NCBI RefSeq assembly: GCF_019900845.1
Contig: NZ_CP074570.1
Span: 4,402,001 to 4,466,000, forward strand
DNA: 64,000 nt
Direction: 5' to 3'
DNA from: Paraneptunicella aestuarii
Lineage (GTDB): Bacteria > Pseudomonadota > Gammaproteobacteria > Enterobacterales > Alteromonadaceae
Shown: positions 18,750 through 28,177 of the stretch, in pieces
How the letters are laid out: each line of letters starts with the position of its first letter
Position numbering within the stretch: the first letter of the stretch is position 1
The notes under the pieces: generated by a model
Told to the model about the DNA's origin: nothing
Seen by the model: only the letters and a program-made list of their open reading frames with translations
The model's database searches: none
Program-made: the position numbers and the translations under genes

Positions 18750-20054
18750 ATGAAATTTCCTGGTCGTCGTAAACACAAACACTATTTCCCCATTCAAGAG
18801 AAAATTCTCATGAATGATAATAATGAGTCAGCGCAGCAACTTCAAAGCAGCCATATTGTTGGAATCGATCAGGTTCTTGTTGATATTGAAGCCAAAGTCG
18901 AAGACAGCTTTTTAAATAAATATGGTTTGCAGAGAGGTATGTCTCAAATCATATCCGACTCATTAACCGACGATCTCTATGAAGAGTTGAAGACCAGAGA
19001 ACTCATCAATTACGAGCATGCAGGCGGTACTATCGGTAACACCCTGCACAACTACTCAGTATTGGCAGATGCCCACTCAGTGCTACTGGGGGTTATGTCC
19101 GAGAATATTCGCATTGGGAATTACGCTTATCGTTATATTTCCAATACATCCAGTCGAGTAAACCTGAATTATTTACAGCCTGTAGATGGGCCAATTGGCC
19201 GCTGTTTCACCCTAATCGACAGCAGTGGTGAACGCACATTTGCCATCAGCCCAGGTCACACAAATCGTTTGCATCCAGACAATATTGATGACGACATCAT
19301 TAAGTCGGCTTCAGCCCTATTAATCAGTTCTTACCTTATGCGCACCCAAGAAGGTGACAGTATGGATAAAGCCACCTTTAGAGCTGTAGAAACAGCAAAA
19401 GCAGCAGGCGTTCCTGTTGTACTAACACTGGGAACCAGACATTTGATTGAACAAGATCCGAAATGGTGGCGCGATTTTGCAAAAGAGCATGTTGATGTAC
19501 TCACCATGAATGAAGAAGAGGGTGAAGCACTAACAGGTGAAACTAACCCACTTCTGGCAGCAGATAAAGCTTTAGATCTGGTCGATATGGTCATGTGTAC
19601 TGCGGGTTCAAAAGGGCTTTATATGGCCGGCTATACTGACGAAAAGTTCAAAAGAGAAACCGAACGCCCTCTTCTCGATGGCGCAATTAAAAACTTTAAT
19701 CAGTACGAATACTCTCGCGCCATGCGATTAAAAGATTGTGAAAACCCTATTAGAGCCTATACACACGTAGCGCCGTATATGGGCGGGCCCGTTAATATCA
19801 AAAATACTAACGGTGCAGGCGATGGCGCCTTGGCAGCCGTACTGCACGATATGGCAGCCAATGATTTCCATAAAATGAATGTAACCAATTCGAGCAAGCA
19901 TACTCAAAATGCCCTAACCTATTCCTCATTCTCACAAATCAGTAAATACGCTAACCGTGTAAGCTATCAGGTATTAACGCAGCATTCCCCACGATTATCC
20001 AGAGGATTGCCTGAGCGAGAAGACAGTCTGGAACATTCTTATTGGGCTGAATAA
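18750..20054 (+). CDS. gsk: Inosine-guanosine kinase
   Basis: A PfkB/ribokinase-family enzyme that phosphorylates guanosine and inosine with ATP in purine salvage. The 434-aa sequence is co-linear with E. coli Gsk from its start (MKFPGRRKHKHYFP) to its end (LPEREDSLEHSYW). Diagnostic segments include VVGIDQ-like IVGIDQVLVDIEAKV, AGGTIGNTLHNYSVL (about 90-105), GERTFAISPGH, and the catalytic PfkB signature NTNGAGDGALAA (about 352-363, with Asp as the general base). The start at 18750 is set by this homology even though the preceding ribosome binding site is poor. Monocistronic; terminator follows. Confidence 0.97.
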   Translation: MKFPGRRKHKHYFPIQEKILMNDNNESAQQLQSSHIVGIDQVLVDIEAKVEDSFLNKYGLQRGMSQIISDSLTDDLYEELKTRELINYEHAGGTIGNTLHNYSVLADAHSVLLGVMSENIRIGNYAYRYISNTSSRVNLNYLQPVDGPIGRCFTLIDSSGERTFAISPGHTNRLHPDNIDDDIIKSASALLISSYLMRTQEGDSMDKATFRAVETAKAAGVPVVLTLGTRHLIEQDPKWWRDFAKEHVDVLTMNEEEGEALTGETNPLLAADKALDLVDMVMCTAGSKGLYMAGYTDEKFKRETERPLLDGAIKNFNQYEYSRAMRLKDCENPIRAYTHVAPYMGGPVNIKNTNGAGDGALAAVLHDMAANDFHKMNVTNSSKHTQNALTYSSFSQISKYANRVSYQVLTQHSPRLSRGLPEREDSLEHSYWAE

Positions 20055-20076
20055 TAGATAGGATTGAGTTGAAGAA

Positions 20077-20101
20077 GAGCTGCCAATGGCAGCTTTTTTA
20101 T
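20077..20101 (+). terminator. Rho-independent terminator of gsk
   Basis: AGCTGCC/GGCAGCT stem, 3-nt loop and a TTTTTTA tail. Confidence 0.85.
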
Positions 20102-20136
20102 TATCTGTTTCAAAGCAAATAGGCTTTAGAAACAAC

Positions 20137-20161
20137 AAAGGCGCTCGTTGAGCGCCTTTGT
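20137..20161 (-). terminator. Terminator of the tRNA-tuf operon
   Basis: AAAGGCGCTC and GAGCGCCTTT form a 10-bp stem around a 3-nt loop just after the tuf stop on the minus strand. It may also back up gsk termination. Confidence 0.8.
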
Positions 20162-20179
20162 CTAAGATGCAATTATCAA

Positions 20180-21364
20180 TTACTCGATAATTTTAGATAC
20201 AACACCTGCACCTACTGTACGACCACCTTCACGGATTGCGAAGCGAAGACCTTCGTCCATCGCGATTGGCGCAATCAATTCAACTGTGAATTTCAGGTTG
20301 TCACCTGGCATTACCATTTCTACGCCTTCTGGCAATTCTACTGCACCCGTTACGTCTGTTGTACGGAAGTAGAACTGTGGACGGTAACCTTTGAAGAATG
20401 GCGTGTGACGACCACCTTCATCTTTACCCAATACGTATACTTCTGCTTCAAACTTGGTGTGAGGCTTGATTGAATTTGGCTTACACAATACTTGGCCACG
20501 TTCTACTTCATCACGCTTGGTACCACGAAGAAGAACACCTACGTTCTCACCCGCACGACCTTCGTCTAGAAGCTTACGGAACATCTCTACACCTGTACAA
20601 GTAGTTGTAGTCGTTTCTTTGATACCTACGATCTGAACTTCTTCACCTACTTTTACGATACCTTGCTCTACACGACCTGTTACTACTGTACCACGGCCTG
20701 AGATTGAGAATACGTCTTCGATTGGCAAAATGAACGGCTTGTCAATGGCACGCTCTGGCTCTGGAATGTAAGAATCCAATGCTTCGCCCAATTCGATGAT
20801 TTTCTTTTCCCACTCAGCATCACCTTCCAACGCTTTCAACGCTGAACCTTTGATTACTGGCAAGTCGTCGCCTGGGAATTCGTATTCGTTTAGAAGTTCA
20901 CGAACTTCCATTTCTACCAATTCCAACAACTCTTCATCGTCAACCATGTCACATTTGTTCATGAATACGATGATGTAAGGTACGCCTACCTGGCGACCCA
21001 ACAAGATGTGCTCACGTGTTTGTGGCATTGGGCCATCAGTAGCAGCTACTACTAGAATCGCGCCGTCCATCTGAGCTGCACCAGTGATCATGTTTTTAAC
21101 ATAGTCAGCGTGTCCAGGGCAGTCTACGTGTGCGTAGTGGCGAGATGGTGTGTCGTATTCTACGTGTGAAGTAGAGATTGTGATACCACGCTCACGCTCT
21201 TCTGGTGCATTGTCGATTTGATCGAATGCTTTCGCGCTACCACCGTAGGTTTTTGCCAATACAGTAGTGATCGCTGCTGTCAAAGTAGTCTTACCGTGGT
21301 CAACGTGGCCGATTGTACCTACGTTTACGTGCGGTTTCGTACGTTCAAACTTTTCTTTTGCCAT
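20180..21364 (-). CDS. tuf: Elongation factor Tu
   Basis: The 394-aa GTPase that delivers aminoacyl-tRNA to the ribosome. G1 motif GHVDHGKT (about 19-26), DCPGH (G3), NKCD (G4) and SALK (G5) are intact, as are domains II and III to the C-terminal VSKIIE. It is the last gene of a unit with four upstream tRNAs, the arrangement known as thrU-tyrU-glyT-thrT-tufB in E. coli. No second tuf copy, and none of the str-operon genes, is in the window. Confidence 0.99.
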   Translation of the reverse strand: MAKEKFERTKPHVNVGTIGHVDHGKTTLTAAITTVLAKTYGGSAKAFDQIDNAPEERERGITISTSHVEYDTPSRHYAHVDCPGHADYVKNMITGAAQMDGAILVVAATDGPMPQTREHILLGRQVGVPYIIVFMNKCDMVDDEELLELVEMEVRELLNEYEFPGDDLPVIKGSALKALEGDAEWEKKIIELGEALDSYIPEPERAIDKPFILPIEDVFSISGRGTVVTGRVEQGIVKVGEEVQIVGIKETTTTTCTGVEMFRKLLDEGRAGENVGVLLRGTKRDEVERGQVLCKPNSIKPHTKFEAEVYVLGKDEGGRHTPFFKGYRPQFYFRTTDVTGAVELPEGVEMVMPGDNLKFTVELIAPIAMDEGLRFAIREGGRTVGAGVVSKIIE

Positions 21365-21434
21365 GATAGTTCCCCAGCAAAACTTTTTTAATGGATGGTT
21401 AAAAGTAAACTGTGGGATGAAGGAACTGAAGAGA

Positions 21435-21510
21435 TGGTGCTGATAGGCAGATTCGAACTGCCGACCTCACCCTTACCAAGGGTGCGCTCTACCGACTGAG
21501 CTATATCAGC
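21435..21510 (-). tRNA. thrT: tRNA-Thr(GGT)
   Basis: Complete cloverleaf with encoded CCA; the anticodon loop TTGGTAA gives GGT. It is the last tRNA before tuf. Confidence 0.97.
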
Positions 21511-21513
21511 GAA

Positions 21514-21588
<75 letters not shown>

Positions 21589-21624
21589 TTACCTACAATG
21601 ATCTCTTGAGGCCACCTCATCCGA

Positions 21625-21775
21625 GAAATTCGGTGGAGACGGTAGATATCATCCCGACCAAGCTCCACTATGCAATCGCGCTACTAGCCCATTGCAGAAA
21701 TTTTGTGGAGAGGCTGAAATTGACGACCTGGCTCCACACACAGCCGCCGAAGCAGCTGTTGGAAATTTGGTGGAG
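21625..21775 (-). repeat. Three related 14-mers in the tRNA-Tyr/tRNA-Gly spacer
   Basis: On the plus strand, GAAATTCGGTGGAG (21625), GAAATTTTGTGGAG (21697) and GAAATTTGGTGGAG (21762) are spaced 72 and 65 nt apart. The third is the 3' end of tRNA-Tyr. In the first two, GTGGAG can pair with a downstream CTCCAC (21663-21668; 21732-21737), so the transcribed spacer should form two hairpins. This looks like decayed duplication of the tRNA-Tyr 3' end, like the spacer repeats in the E. coli tyrT operon. Confidence 0.6.
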
Positions 21776-21852
21776 GGGGCTGGATTCGAACCAGCGAAGG
21801 CGGAGCCGTCAGATTTACAGTCTGATCCCTTTGGCCACTCGGGAACCCCTCC
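21768..21852 (-). tRNA. tyrU: tRNA-Tyr(GTA)
   Basis: Class II tRNA of 85 nt with a long variable arm and encoded CCA; anticodon GTA. A 179-nt spacer with repeated 14-mers separates it from tRNA-Gly. Confidence 0.97.
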
Positions 21853-21860
21853 AGGATTGA

Positions 21861-21936
<76 letters not shown>

Positions 21937-21956
21937 ACTGCATCAAGTGGGTGCGA

Positions 21957-21985
21957 ATTCTAGAGTAATGATTCCAATGGCGCAA
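21957..21985 (-). promoter_or_regulatory. Promoter of the tRNA-tuf operon
   Basis: On the minus strand, TTGCGC (-35) and TAGAAT (-10) are separated by exactly 17 nt, about 20 nt upstream of tRNA-Thr(TGT). The bases after the -10 box include TCGCACCC, GC-rich like stringent-type discriminators. A/T tracts lie upstream of the -35 box. Confidence 0.75.
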
Positions 21986-22100
21986 TAGATTATTTGCAAA
22001 AAAACCTTATTTTTTTATCGTTTGCTCAAATTGAAACCAAATCGTTCATTTATCAGCATTATTTGCACAAATAACAGGCGGTTATTCTAAGAGATTTCTC

Positions 22101-22832
22101 TTATTTCAGGAATAAACGCAATCCCTGAAATACTAAATCGGGCTCAATATTATATTTCCGGTTTGCATTAAGGGTCACATTGCGCAACATTTCTGCTGAA
22201 CCACCCAACAATATAAACGAATAATTTTCAACCAACTTCTGCAATTCTTGTTCTGCTTGTAATAAAAAGCCGGCTAAAGCAGCGAGGCATCCTTGATTAA
22301 CACAGCTTTCTGTCGTTTTTCCGATAAGAATCTCTCCAGGATATTGATTGTCAGCAAAAATCTTGTCGGTATTACTTACCAAGCTATTTCTCATCAATTC
22401 AAAACCAGGAGCAATCCAGCCGCCGAGGTATTTACCAGCATGAACAAAATCACAGGTAGCCGCAGTACCGAAATCTAATATTGCAACCGCGTCGTTGGTT
22501 CGCGTAGCAACAGCAAGAGCACACAACCAGCGATCAATTCCCAATGTTTCGGGCTTTTCATAAGGACAATCAATACCAAACGCCGATGCCGAGGTTTTTA
22601 CTTGAATAACCTCCACGCCCTGAGCTTTTGCCACATCAGATATACCATCAATGACTTGTTGTTTCGCAACAGAAGCAATTACTGCTTTCTGACAGCCCAC
22701 AAAGATAGATGCCGGAACATTTTCTCTGGGAAGCGTTTGAATTGAAGACAACACGCCATAGTGATCGCAGTACACGTATTTGGTACGCGTATTGCCAACA
22801 TCAATCAGAATATTACGAGTCAGGTCTGACAC
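22101..22832 (-). CDS. coaX: Type III pantothenate kinase
   Basis: Catalyses the first step of coenzyme A synthesis, pantothenate to phosphopantothenate. Family motifs: the phosphate-binding start ILIDVGNTRTK, the GIDRWL segment, ILDFGTAATCDFV and GGWIAPG. I chose GTG 22832 because GGAGGAG lies 6 nt upstream; ATG 22847 is in frame but would sit on top of that ribosome binding site. Its start overlaps the end of birA by 20 nt, so the two are translationally coupled in a murB-birA-coaX operon. Enterics carry the unrelated coaA near this place. Confidence 0.95.
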   Translation of the reverse strand: MSDLTRNILIDVGNTRTKYVYCDHYGVLSSIQTLPRENVPASIFVGCQKAVIASVAKQQVIDGISDVAKAQGVEVIQVKTSASAFGIDCPYEKPETLGIDRWLCALAVATRTNDAVAILDFGTAATCDFVHAGKYLGGWIAPGFELMRNSLVSNTDKIFADNQYPGEILIGKTTESCVNQGCLAALAGFLLQAEQELQKLVENYSFILLGGSAEMLRNVTLNANRKYNIEPDLVFQGLRLFLK

Positions 22833-23811
22833 TGACTTCTCCTCCATAAAAAGAGCGTAAAACGCTGCGTCCTTCGGAATCCTTGATTTCCAATTGCAAC
22901 GCCCCTGATTCATCAATACCTTTGGCGACACCCTTTATATCTGTGCTACCAGTGATAAGTTTCACGGGATGGTTCTGATAAGTATCCAAGCTGTTCCACT
23001 CATCCACAAAAGGTTTCAACCCCGTCACTTCAAACTCCGTTAGCACCTTATTCAATTCACGAATTAGGGCTACAGCCAGCAGATTTTTGTCCGGCATCGC
23101 AGGAAGCATGGAATTTAAATCAGTGAAAGGTTGATCAATTTCAGCCACGTTGTCTGGTAACGCCACATTAATCCCAATACCAATAATACAGTGGCAAGCG
23201 CCATGGAGCTGCCCATCAACATCAATTAATACGCCAGCCAGTTTCTTTCCATTACTATAAACATCATTTGGCCATTTCAACGTAACTCTTTGGTTACCGA
23301 AAGACTTCACCGTTCTCGCGACGGCCACGCCAATAGCTAAACTTAGCCCTGATACGGATTGATAGCCTCCAGCAAAAGGCCAGTACATGGATAAGTACAA
23401 ACTACTACCAAAGGGTGAAACCCACTTCTTCCCTTGCCTGCCTCTACCTGCTGTTTGTGCCTCAGCCAAGCACACGGTTCCTTTTTCGACTGATTCTTCC
23501 TCAGACTGATAAATATGTTTTAAATGATCATTAGTCGAACCAATCACATGTTCCACATGTAGTTTTTGCTCACCATAAGTCTCAAGTTCGGACAACATTC
23601 TCTCTTTATCATAAAGAGAAATAGGGCTAGCCAATTTATATCCTTTCCCGGTAACAGAAAAAATATCCAGCCCCAGCTCCTGCAACGCCTTTATATGCTT
23701 GGCTACCCCGGCTCTCGAAATCCCCAATTGATTACCCAGTTCTTCTCCGGAACAGAATGCTCCAGACGCCAAGGCTTGCACAATATGGTTACGAGTATCG
23801 GAATAACTCAT
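22813..23811 (-). CDS. birA: Bifunctional biotin-protein ligase and biotin operon repressor
   Basis: A 332-aa protein. Residues about 1-60 are a winged helix-turn-helix (SGEELGNQLGISRAGVAKHIKAL), so it should repress biotin genes when loaded with biotinyl-AMP. The ligase domain has GSTNDHL, AGRGRQGKKWVSPFG (adenylate-binding loop), LKWPNDVYSNGKKLAGVLID, and a C-terminal SH3-like domain. It charges the biotin carrier protein of acetyl-CoA carboxylase. The start overlaps the murB stop by 4 nt (ATGA type), as expected for an operon. Confidence 0.97.
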   Translation of the reverse strand: MSYSDTRNHIVQALASGAFCSGEELGNQLGISRAGVAKHIKALQELGLDIFSVTGKGYKLASPISLYDKERMLSELETYGEQKLHVEHVIGSTNDHLKHIYQSEEESVEKGTVCLAEAQTAGRGRQGKKWVSPFGSSLYLSMYWPFAGGYQSVSGLSLAIGVAVARTVKSFGNQRVTLKWPNDVYSNGKKLAGVLIDVDGQLHGACHCIIGIGINVALPDNVAEIDQPFTDLNSMLPAMPDKNLLAVALIRELNKVLTEFEVTGLKPFVDEWNSLDTYQNHPVKLITGSTDIKGVAKGIDESGALQLEIKDSEGRSVLRSFYGGEVSVRPDS

Positions 23812-24827
23812 AAAGATATAACTCCATTTCGACCAATTAAACGCACTTCATTTTCCAGTTGAATACCAAAGCGCTGCAATACTGCAGATCGAATTTCTCG
23901 GGCAAAAGTCAGTAATGAAACCCCACTTCCACTACCTTTATTGACTAACACCAATGGTTGATTTTGATGACAACCAATTCCATCAAAGTGTTTTCCTTTG
24001 AACCCACACTGTTCAATAAGCCAAGCCGCAGGTACTTTTATCTTTATTGCGTTCTGTATTTTTCCATCTTCATTTTCAGCATTAAAAAAAGGCATGTCAG
24101 GAAATATTTCTTGTAAAGATTTAAATTTCTCAAAAGAAATAATTGGGTTTTTAAAGAAACTTCCAGCATTACCAATCTTTTTTGGATCCGGTAATTTTTG
24201 CTGCCGAATTTCCACCACTCTATTAAATACATCTTTGGCAGCACAACCCAAGGGAAGTGTATCCAATCCACGATAATTTAAATTCGGATTCCAGGTTTTG
24301 GGCAGCAACAATGCAACTTCGGTAATCACTTCAAACTGTTTCTCATGACTTTTAAAAATACTGTCCCGATAACCAAAACAGCATTCTTCTCTGGTATAGG
24401 TCTGCCAAGTTTTTCGCTTAATATCAAAAGTAGTAACCGAATGGCACATGTCTTTAAACTCTATGCCATAGGCGCCTATATTCTGCACAGGAGCAGCGCC
24501 AACAGAACCTGGGATCAGGGCCATATTTTCCAAGCCGTAAATGCCTTTATCTAACAGAGATTCCACTAGGCAATGCCAATTTTCACCTGCCTTCACTGAA
24601 ATAAGAAATTGATTTTCTTGCTCTTTAATCTCAACACCCTTAGTCAGGATGTTCAAAATCGAACCAGAAAAATCCTCCACAAAGACCATATTAGTGCCTT
24701 CACCAAGAATGATAAAAGGAGTATCGAAAACAGGTAAACGACTCAACAAAGATTCATCTCGAATCTCCGATATCGAGTCAGCCATTGCACTTAACCCAAA
24801 ACTGTGAAGAGGTTTTAAATCAATCAA
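23808..24827 (-). CDS. murB: UDP-N-acetylenolpyruvoylglucosamine reductase
   Basis: FAD enzyme of peptidoglycan precursor synthesis that reduces UDP-GlcNAc-enolpyruvate to UDP-MurNAc. It has the FAD-binding PCMH fold (ILGEGTNMVFVEDF; NMALIPGSVGAAPVQNIGAYG) and the catalytic-Ser motif GNAGSFFKNP; the long type I form ends in a conserved ENEVRLIG. I prefer a TTG start at 24827 (IDLKPLHSFG), with GGGGAG close upstream and agreement with the family N-terminus; the frame is open to 24881 but those extra 18 residues do not look like MurB. First gene of murB-birA-coaX. Confidence 0.96.
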   Translation of the reverse strand: MIDLKPLHSFGLSAMADSISEIRDESLLSRLPVFDTPFIILGEGTNMVFVEDFSGSILNILTKGVEIKEQENQFLISVKAGENWHCLVESLLDKGIYGLENMALIPGSVGAAPVQNIGAYGIEFKDMCHSVTTFDIKRKTWQTYTREECCFGYRDSIFKSHEKQFEVITEVALLLPKTWNPNLNYRGLDTLPLGCAAKDVFNRVVEIRQQKLPDPKKIGNAGSFFKNPIISFEKFKSLQEIFPDMPFFNAENEDGKIQNAIKIKVPAAWLIEQCGFKGKHFDGIGCHQNQPLVLVNKGSGSGVSLLTFAREIRSAVLQRFGIQLENEVRLIGRNGVISL

Positions 24828-25211
24828 GGTTCTCCCCTTGGCAGCAATACATAACACACGCGCATACGAGCGAAAACCCACTACATATTGAATACACGTT
24901 ATTCAACAAATTAAATCTCATACCGGAAGATAATGTATCAGTTAATCAAATTAACTCTTTCTTAAATGTTTTATTGACAATTTACTTGCAGCGAAAAATC
25001 CACCCAATTTTCTAACCCAAATTTAAGAATTAATTAATTTATTGGTCACTTAAATTACCTAAAATATCCTTTACTAATACTAAAGACTAATAAAATTACA
25101 ACTAAAGGCTAATACCTTTACGACCCTCATCAATTAATAATTACCCTAAATGAAAACAACAAGAAATTGTTCGCTTTTTCAAAATCTTGTTTATTACTGA
25201 GGAGGTCTATC
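24828..25211. other. Divergent promoter region of murB and rpoS
   Basis: An AT-rich 384-bp spacer. In many gammaproteobacteria nlpD lies upstream of rpoS and carries its promoter; here murB is the neighbour instead, so the rpoS promoter and its leader should be in this spacer. No clear hairpin that would sequester the ribosome binding site was found by eye. Confidence 0.45.
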
Positions 25212-26177
25212 ATGACTGTTCAAACTCAAGAATTAGAAGTTTTATCGGATGATAATTTAAATGTCGCAGAGAACCTAGAGCAATCTGAGGATGCCGATAT
25301 TTCTGAGGACAGCCAACTCAGTGATTATGCAAGCGATTCTTGCGATGCCACGCAGATCTATTTGCGAGAAATCAGTAAGTACCCGCTTTTAACAGCAGAG
25401 CAAGAAGTTGAATTTACGCGCAAAGCGCAAAAAGGTCATACTCCTTCGCGTCAACGTATGATTGTCAGCAACTTACGCCTTGTTGTTAGAGTCGCCAGAA
25501 ACTACCTGAAAAGCGGAATGCCGCTTCTGGATTTAATCGAAGAAGGCAACATGGGCTTAATCCGTGCCGTGGAAAAATTCGACCCAGAACGTGGATTCAG
25601 ATTTTCAACCTATGCAATTTGGTGGATTCGTCAGTCAGTTGAACGTGCCATTATGAATCAGAACCGCACAATTCGTATTCCAATTCATATTTCAAAAGAA
25701 TTGAACTCGTACTTGCGCGCTTCTCGTGAACTGGCACAAAAACTTGATCACGAACCAACTGCTGAAGAAATAGCAGAATTAGTAGGCAAGCCAGTAAGAG
25801 AAGTTGCGGAAACATTAAGACTGAATCAAAAAGTCACATCTGTTGACACTCAAATTGGCGAGCGCAAGAACAACGCTTTGGTCGACATTATGGAAGACGA
25901 CCAAAGTAATACACCGGAAGATTCACTGCAAAGTAATAAAATGCAAAAACAAATCGTTTCCTGGTTGTATGAATTAAGCCCTAAACACCGTGAAGTTATT
26001 GCTCGTCGTTTTGGATTACTTGGCTACGATGCAGCAACATTGGAAGAAGTCGGCAATGAAGTTGGATTAACTCGCGAAAGAGTTCGTCAGATTCAACTAG
26101 ATGGTTTGGGTTTATTGAAAATTAAAATGGCTCGACATGGTCTGGATTTCCAAACCCTGTTAAGCAATTTGCACTGA
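25212..26177 (+). CDS. rpoS: RNA polymerase sigma factor RpoS (sigma-38)
   Basis: Stationary-phase/general stress sigma factor, 321 aa. Region 1.2 ([22 protein letters not shown]), region 2 ([55 protein letters not shown]), region 3 ([26 protein letters not shown]) and region 4 with its helix-turn-helix ([22 protein letters not shown]) are all present. It matches RpoS rather than RpoD (no long region 1.1) or RpoH (no RpoH box). GGAGG 6 nt before ATG 25212 decides the start over the in-frame ATG 25167. Terminator after the gene. Confidence 0.96.
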   Translation: MTVQTQELEVLSDDNLNVAENLEQSEDADISEDSQLSDYASDSCDATQIYLREISKYPLLTAEQEVEFTRKAQKGHTPSRQRMIVSNLRLVVRVARNYLKSGMPLLDLIEEGNMGLIRAVEKFDPERGFRFSTYAIWWIRQSVERAIMNQNRTIRIPIHISKELNSYLRASRELAQKLDHEPTAEEIAELVGKPVREVAETLRLNQKVTSVDTQIGERKNNALVDIMEDDQSNTPEDSLQSNKMQKQIVSWLYELSPKHREVIARRFGLLGYDAATLEEVGNEVGLTRERVRQIQLDGLGLLKIKMARHGLDFQTLLSNLH

Positions 26178-26222
26178 TGTTTGACGTTCATTTGTTCTAT
26201 TCCTCGTAACATTTGTTATTTT

Positions 26223-26250
26223 GCAGCCTGCCATCAGGCTGCTTTTTTTT
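26223..26250 (+). terminator. Rho-independent terminator of rpoS
   Basis: GCAGCCTG/CAGGCTGC stem with a 4-nt loop and eight T. Confidence 0.92.
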
Positions 26251-26432
26251 GCCTGCAATAATCTAAACCTATTCCCAATGTAAACTGGGTAATCACGCAT
26301 AAACACTGAACCATATCACCTTGTTTACACCTGGAAGAGGTCATTTTTAAACCCCAATATTTTAGAAAATTGTCATTTCAGGTAGAATGCACGATTTTGT
26401 AAAAATAAGAATTCCAAGAAAGAGGACGTAGC

Positions 26433-28028
26433 TTGATATCTGACGCAGAAAATTATCAGGGAAAAGACAGCAAACCCACAGGAGCCTTTGCTCGCTTTTT
26501 GGCAACTGTCGAATGGCTTGGCAATCTACTTCCCCATCCAGTGACATTGTTTGCGCTGTTTGCTCTTTTCATAGTAGTGCTCAGTGGCATTCTGGGTTAT
26601 TTCGATGTGAGCGTTCTGGATCCAAGGCCAGAAGGCGCCAAAGGCCGCGAAGCAGATGGGGTCATAGAAGTCATCTCCCTCATGAATGCCGAAGGCTTAC
26701 AACGCATCGTCACCGGGCTTGTTAAAAATTTCACTGGCTTTGCCCCTCTGGGTACAGTGCTTGTCGCCTTATTAGGCGTTTCTGTCGCAGAACATTCCGG
26801 ACTGCTTTCCACAGCCATGCGTTCACTGGTTGTCAATGCCTCTAAGCGCACTGTAACCGTCGTTATTGTCTTTGCCGGCATCATATCAAACACAGCCTCA
26901 GAATTAGGCTATGTCGTACTTATTCCTCTTGCTGCCATGATCTTCCATTCACTAGGCAGGCATCCATTGGCGGGATTAGCCGCAGCTTTTGCTGGTGTTT
27001 CAGGGGGTTATAGCGCCAACTTATTGTTGGGTACAGTTGATCCTCTACTTTCCGGTATCACCGAATCTGCAGCTCATATGATAGACCCAAGCTACCGTGT
27101 TGGCCCAGAGGTAAACTGGTACTTTATGTTCGTCAGTACCTTTGTTGTGGCGGCGATGGGTGCCATCGTTACTGAAAAAATTGTCGAACCAAGACTCGGT
27201 AAATATGACCCTTCGGAAGCGTCCGTCGAACTAGGTGAACAGAAAATTGAAAAACCCACCGACCAGGAACGCAAAGCTCTTAAATTTGCGGGTCTTGCGT
27301 TTTTTGCGGTTTGTGGATTGTTGGCTTGGTCGGTAGTTCCAGAAGACGGCATTCTTCGTCATCCAGAAACTGGCGAGGTCGCAGGTTCACCATTCCTCAA
27401 AGGTATCGTCGCCTTCATCTTCATTTCTTTTGCTATTCCAGGCTTCGTTTACGGACGCATCGCTGGCACTATGAAAAACGACAAAGACGTCATTAATGCC
27501 ATGGCGAAAAGCATGGGTACCATGGGCTTGTATATCACACTGGTATTCTTTGCCGCTCAATTCGTTGCTTTCTTCAAGTGGACAAATTTGGGAACCGTTA
27601 TGGCAGTTAAAGGTGCCGGCTTTTTACAAGCTGTCGGCCTGGATGGCCCGGAAATTTTTGTGCTGTTTATTCTTATGTGCGGCATCGTCAACCTGTCATT
27701 AGGTAGTGCATCAGCGCAATGGGCTGTCACCGCGCCTATTTTTGTGCCAATGCTCATGTTGGTTGGTTACTCTCCGGAAGTTATTCAAGCTGCTTACCGA
27801 ATTGGTGATTCAGTGACTAACGTTATCACCCCAATGATGAGTTACTTTGGTTTGATCCTTGCCATAGGAGCTCGCTACAAGAAAGACATCGGCATGGGAA
27901 CCCTCATCGCCACTATGCTGCCTTACTCAATGGTATACATAGTGGGCTGGACGTTGCTGTTCTACATCTGGGTATTCCTGTTAGGCATGCCAGTAGGCCC
28001 GGGCGCAGCCACCTACTACGGAAACTAA
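26433..28028 (+). CDS. AbgT-family transporter
   Basis: A 531-aa inner-membrane protein with roughly a dozen hydrophobic segments. It is a member of the AbgT family (p-aminobenzoyl-glutamate uptake in E. coli; sulfonamide/p-aminobenzoate efflux in Neisseria and Alcanivorax homologues). Matching segments: VEWLGNLLPHPVTLFALFA near the start, SNTASELGYVVLIPLAAMIF, GGYSANLLLGTVDPLLSGITE, and the C-terminal IGDSVTNVITPMMSYFGL re-entrant hairpin. Whether it imports or exports cannot be decided here. It starts at TTG 26433 with AGAGGA 6 nt upstream. Single gene. Confidence 0.93.
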   Translation: MISDAENYQGKDSKPTGAFARFLATVEWLGNLLPHPVTLFALFALFIVVLSGILGYFDVSVLDPRPEGAKGREADGVIEVISLMNAEGLQRIVTGLVKNFTGFAPLGTVLVALLGVSVAEHSGLLSTAMRSLVVNASKRTVTVVIVFAGIISNTASELGYVVLIPLAAMIFHSLGRHPLAGLAAAFAGVSGGYSANLLLGTVDPLLSGITESAAHMIDPSYRVGPEVNWYFMFVSTFVVAAMGAIVTEKIVEPRLGKYDPSEASVELGEQKIEKPTDQERKALKFAGLAFFAVCGLLAWSVVPEDGILRHPETGEVAGSPFLKGIVAFIFISFAIPGFVYGRIAGTMKNDKDVINAMAKSMGTMGLYITLVFFAAQFVAFFKWTNLGTVMAVKGAGFLQAVGLDGPEIFVLFILMCGIVNLSLGSASAQWAVTAPIFVPMLMLVGYSPEVIQAAYRIGDSVTNVITPMMSYFGLILAIGARYKKDIGMGTLIATMLPYSMVYIVGWTLLFYIWVFLLGMPVGPGAATYYGN

Positions 28029-28068
28029 TGCCTACAAGCCTTTATCATTGGCTAAAATGAATAAACCG

Positions 28069-28102
28069 ATCTATGCTTGCGGCCATAAACGCAAGCATAG
28101 AT
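28069..28102 (+). terminator. Hairpin after AbgT gene
   Basis: A perfect 13-bp stem (ATCTATGCTTGCG and its complement) with an 8-nt loop, followed by TTAAG; probably a terminator for the AbgT gene although the T run is short. Confidence 0.65.
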
Positions 28103-28177
28103 TTAAGCGCCAGGATACAACTAGTGCTCAATTCATGCGCAACTTATGTTCAACACAAGAGAACAGCTAACTGACCA

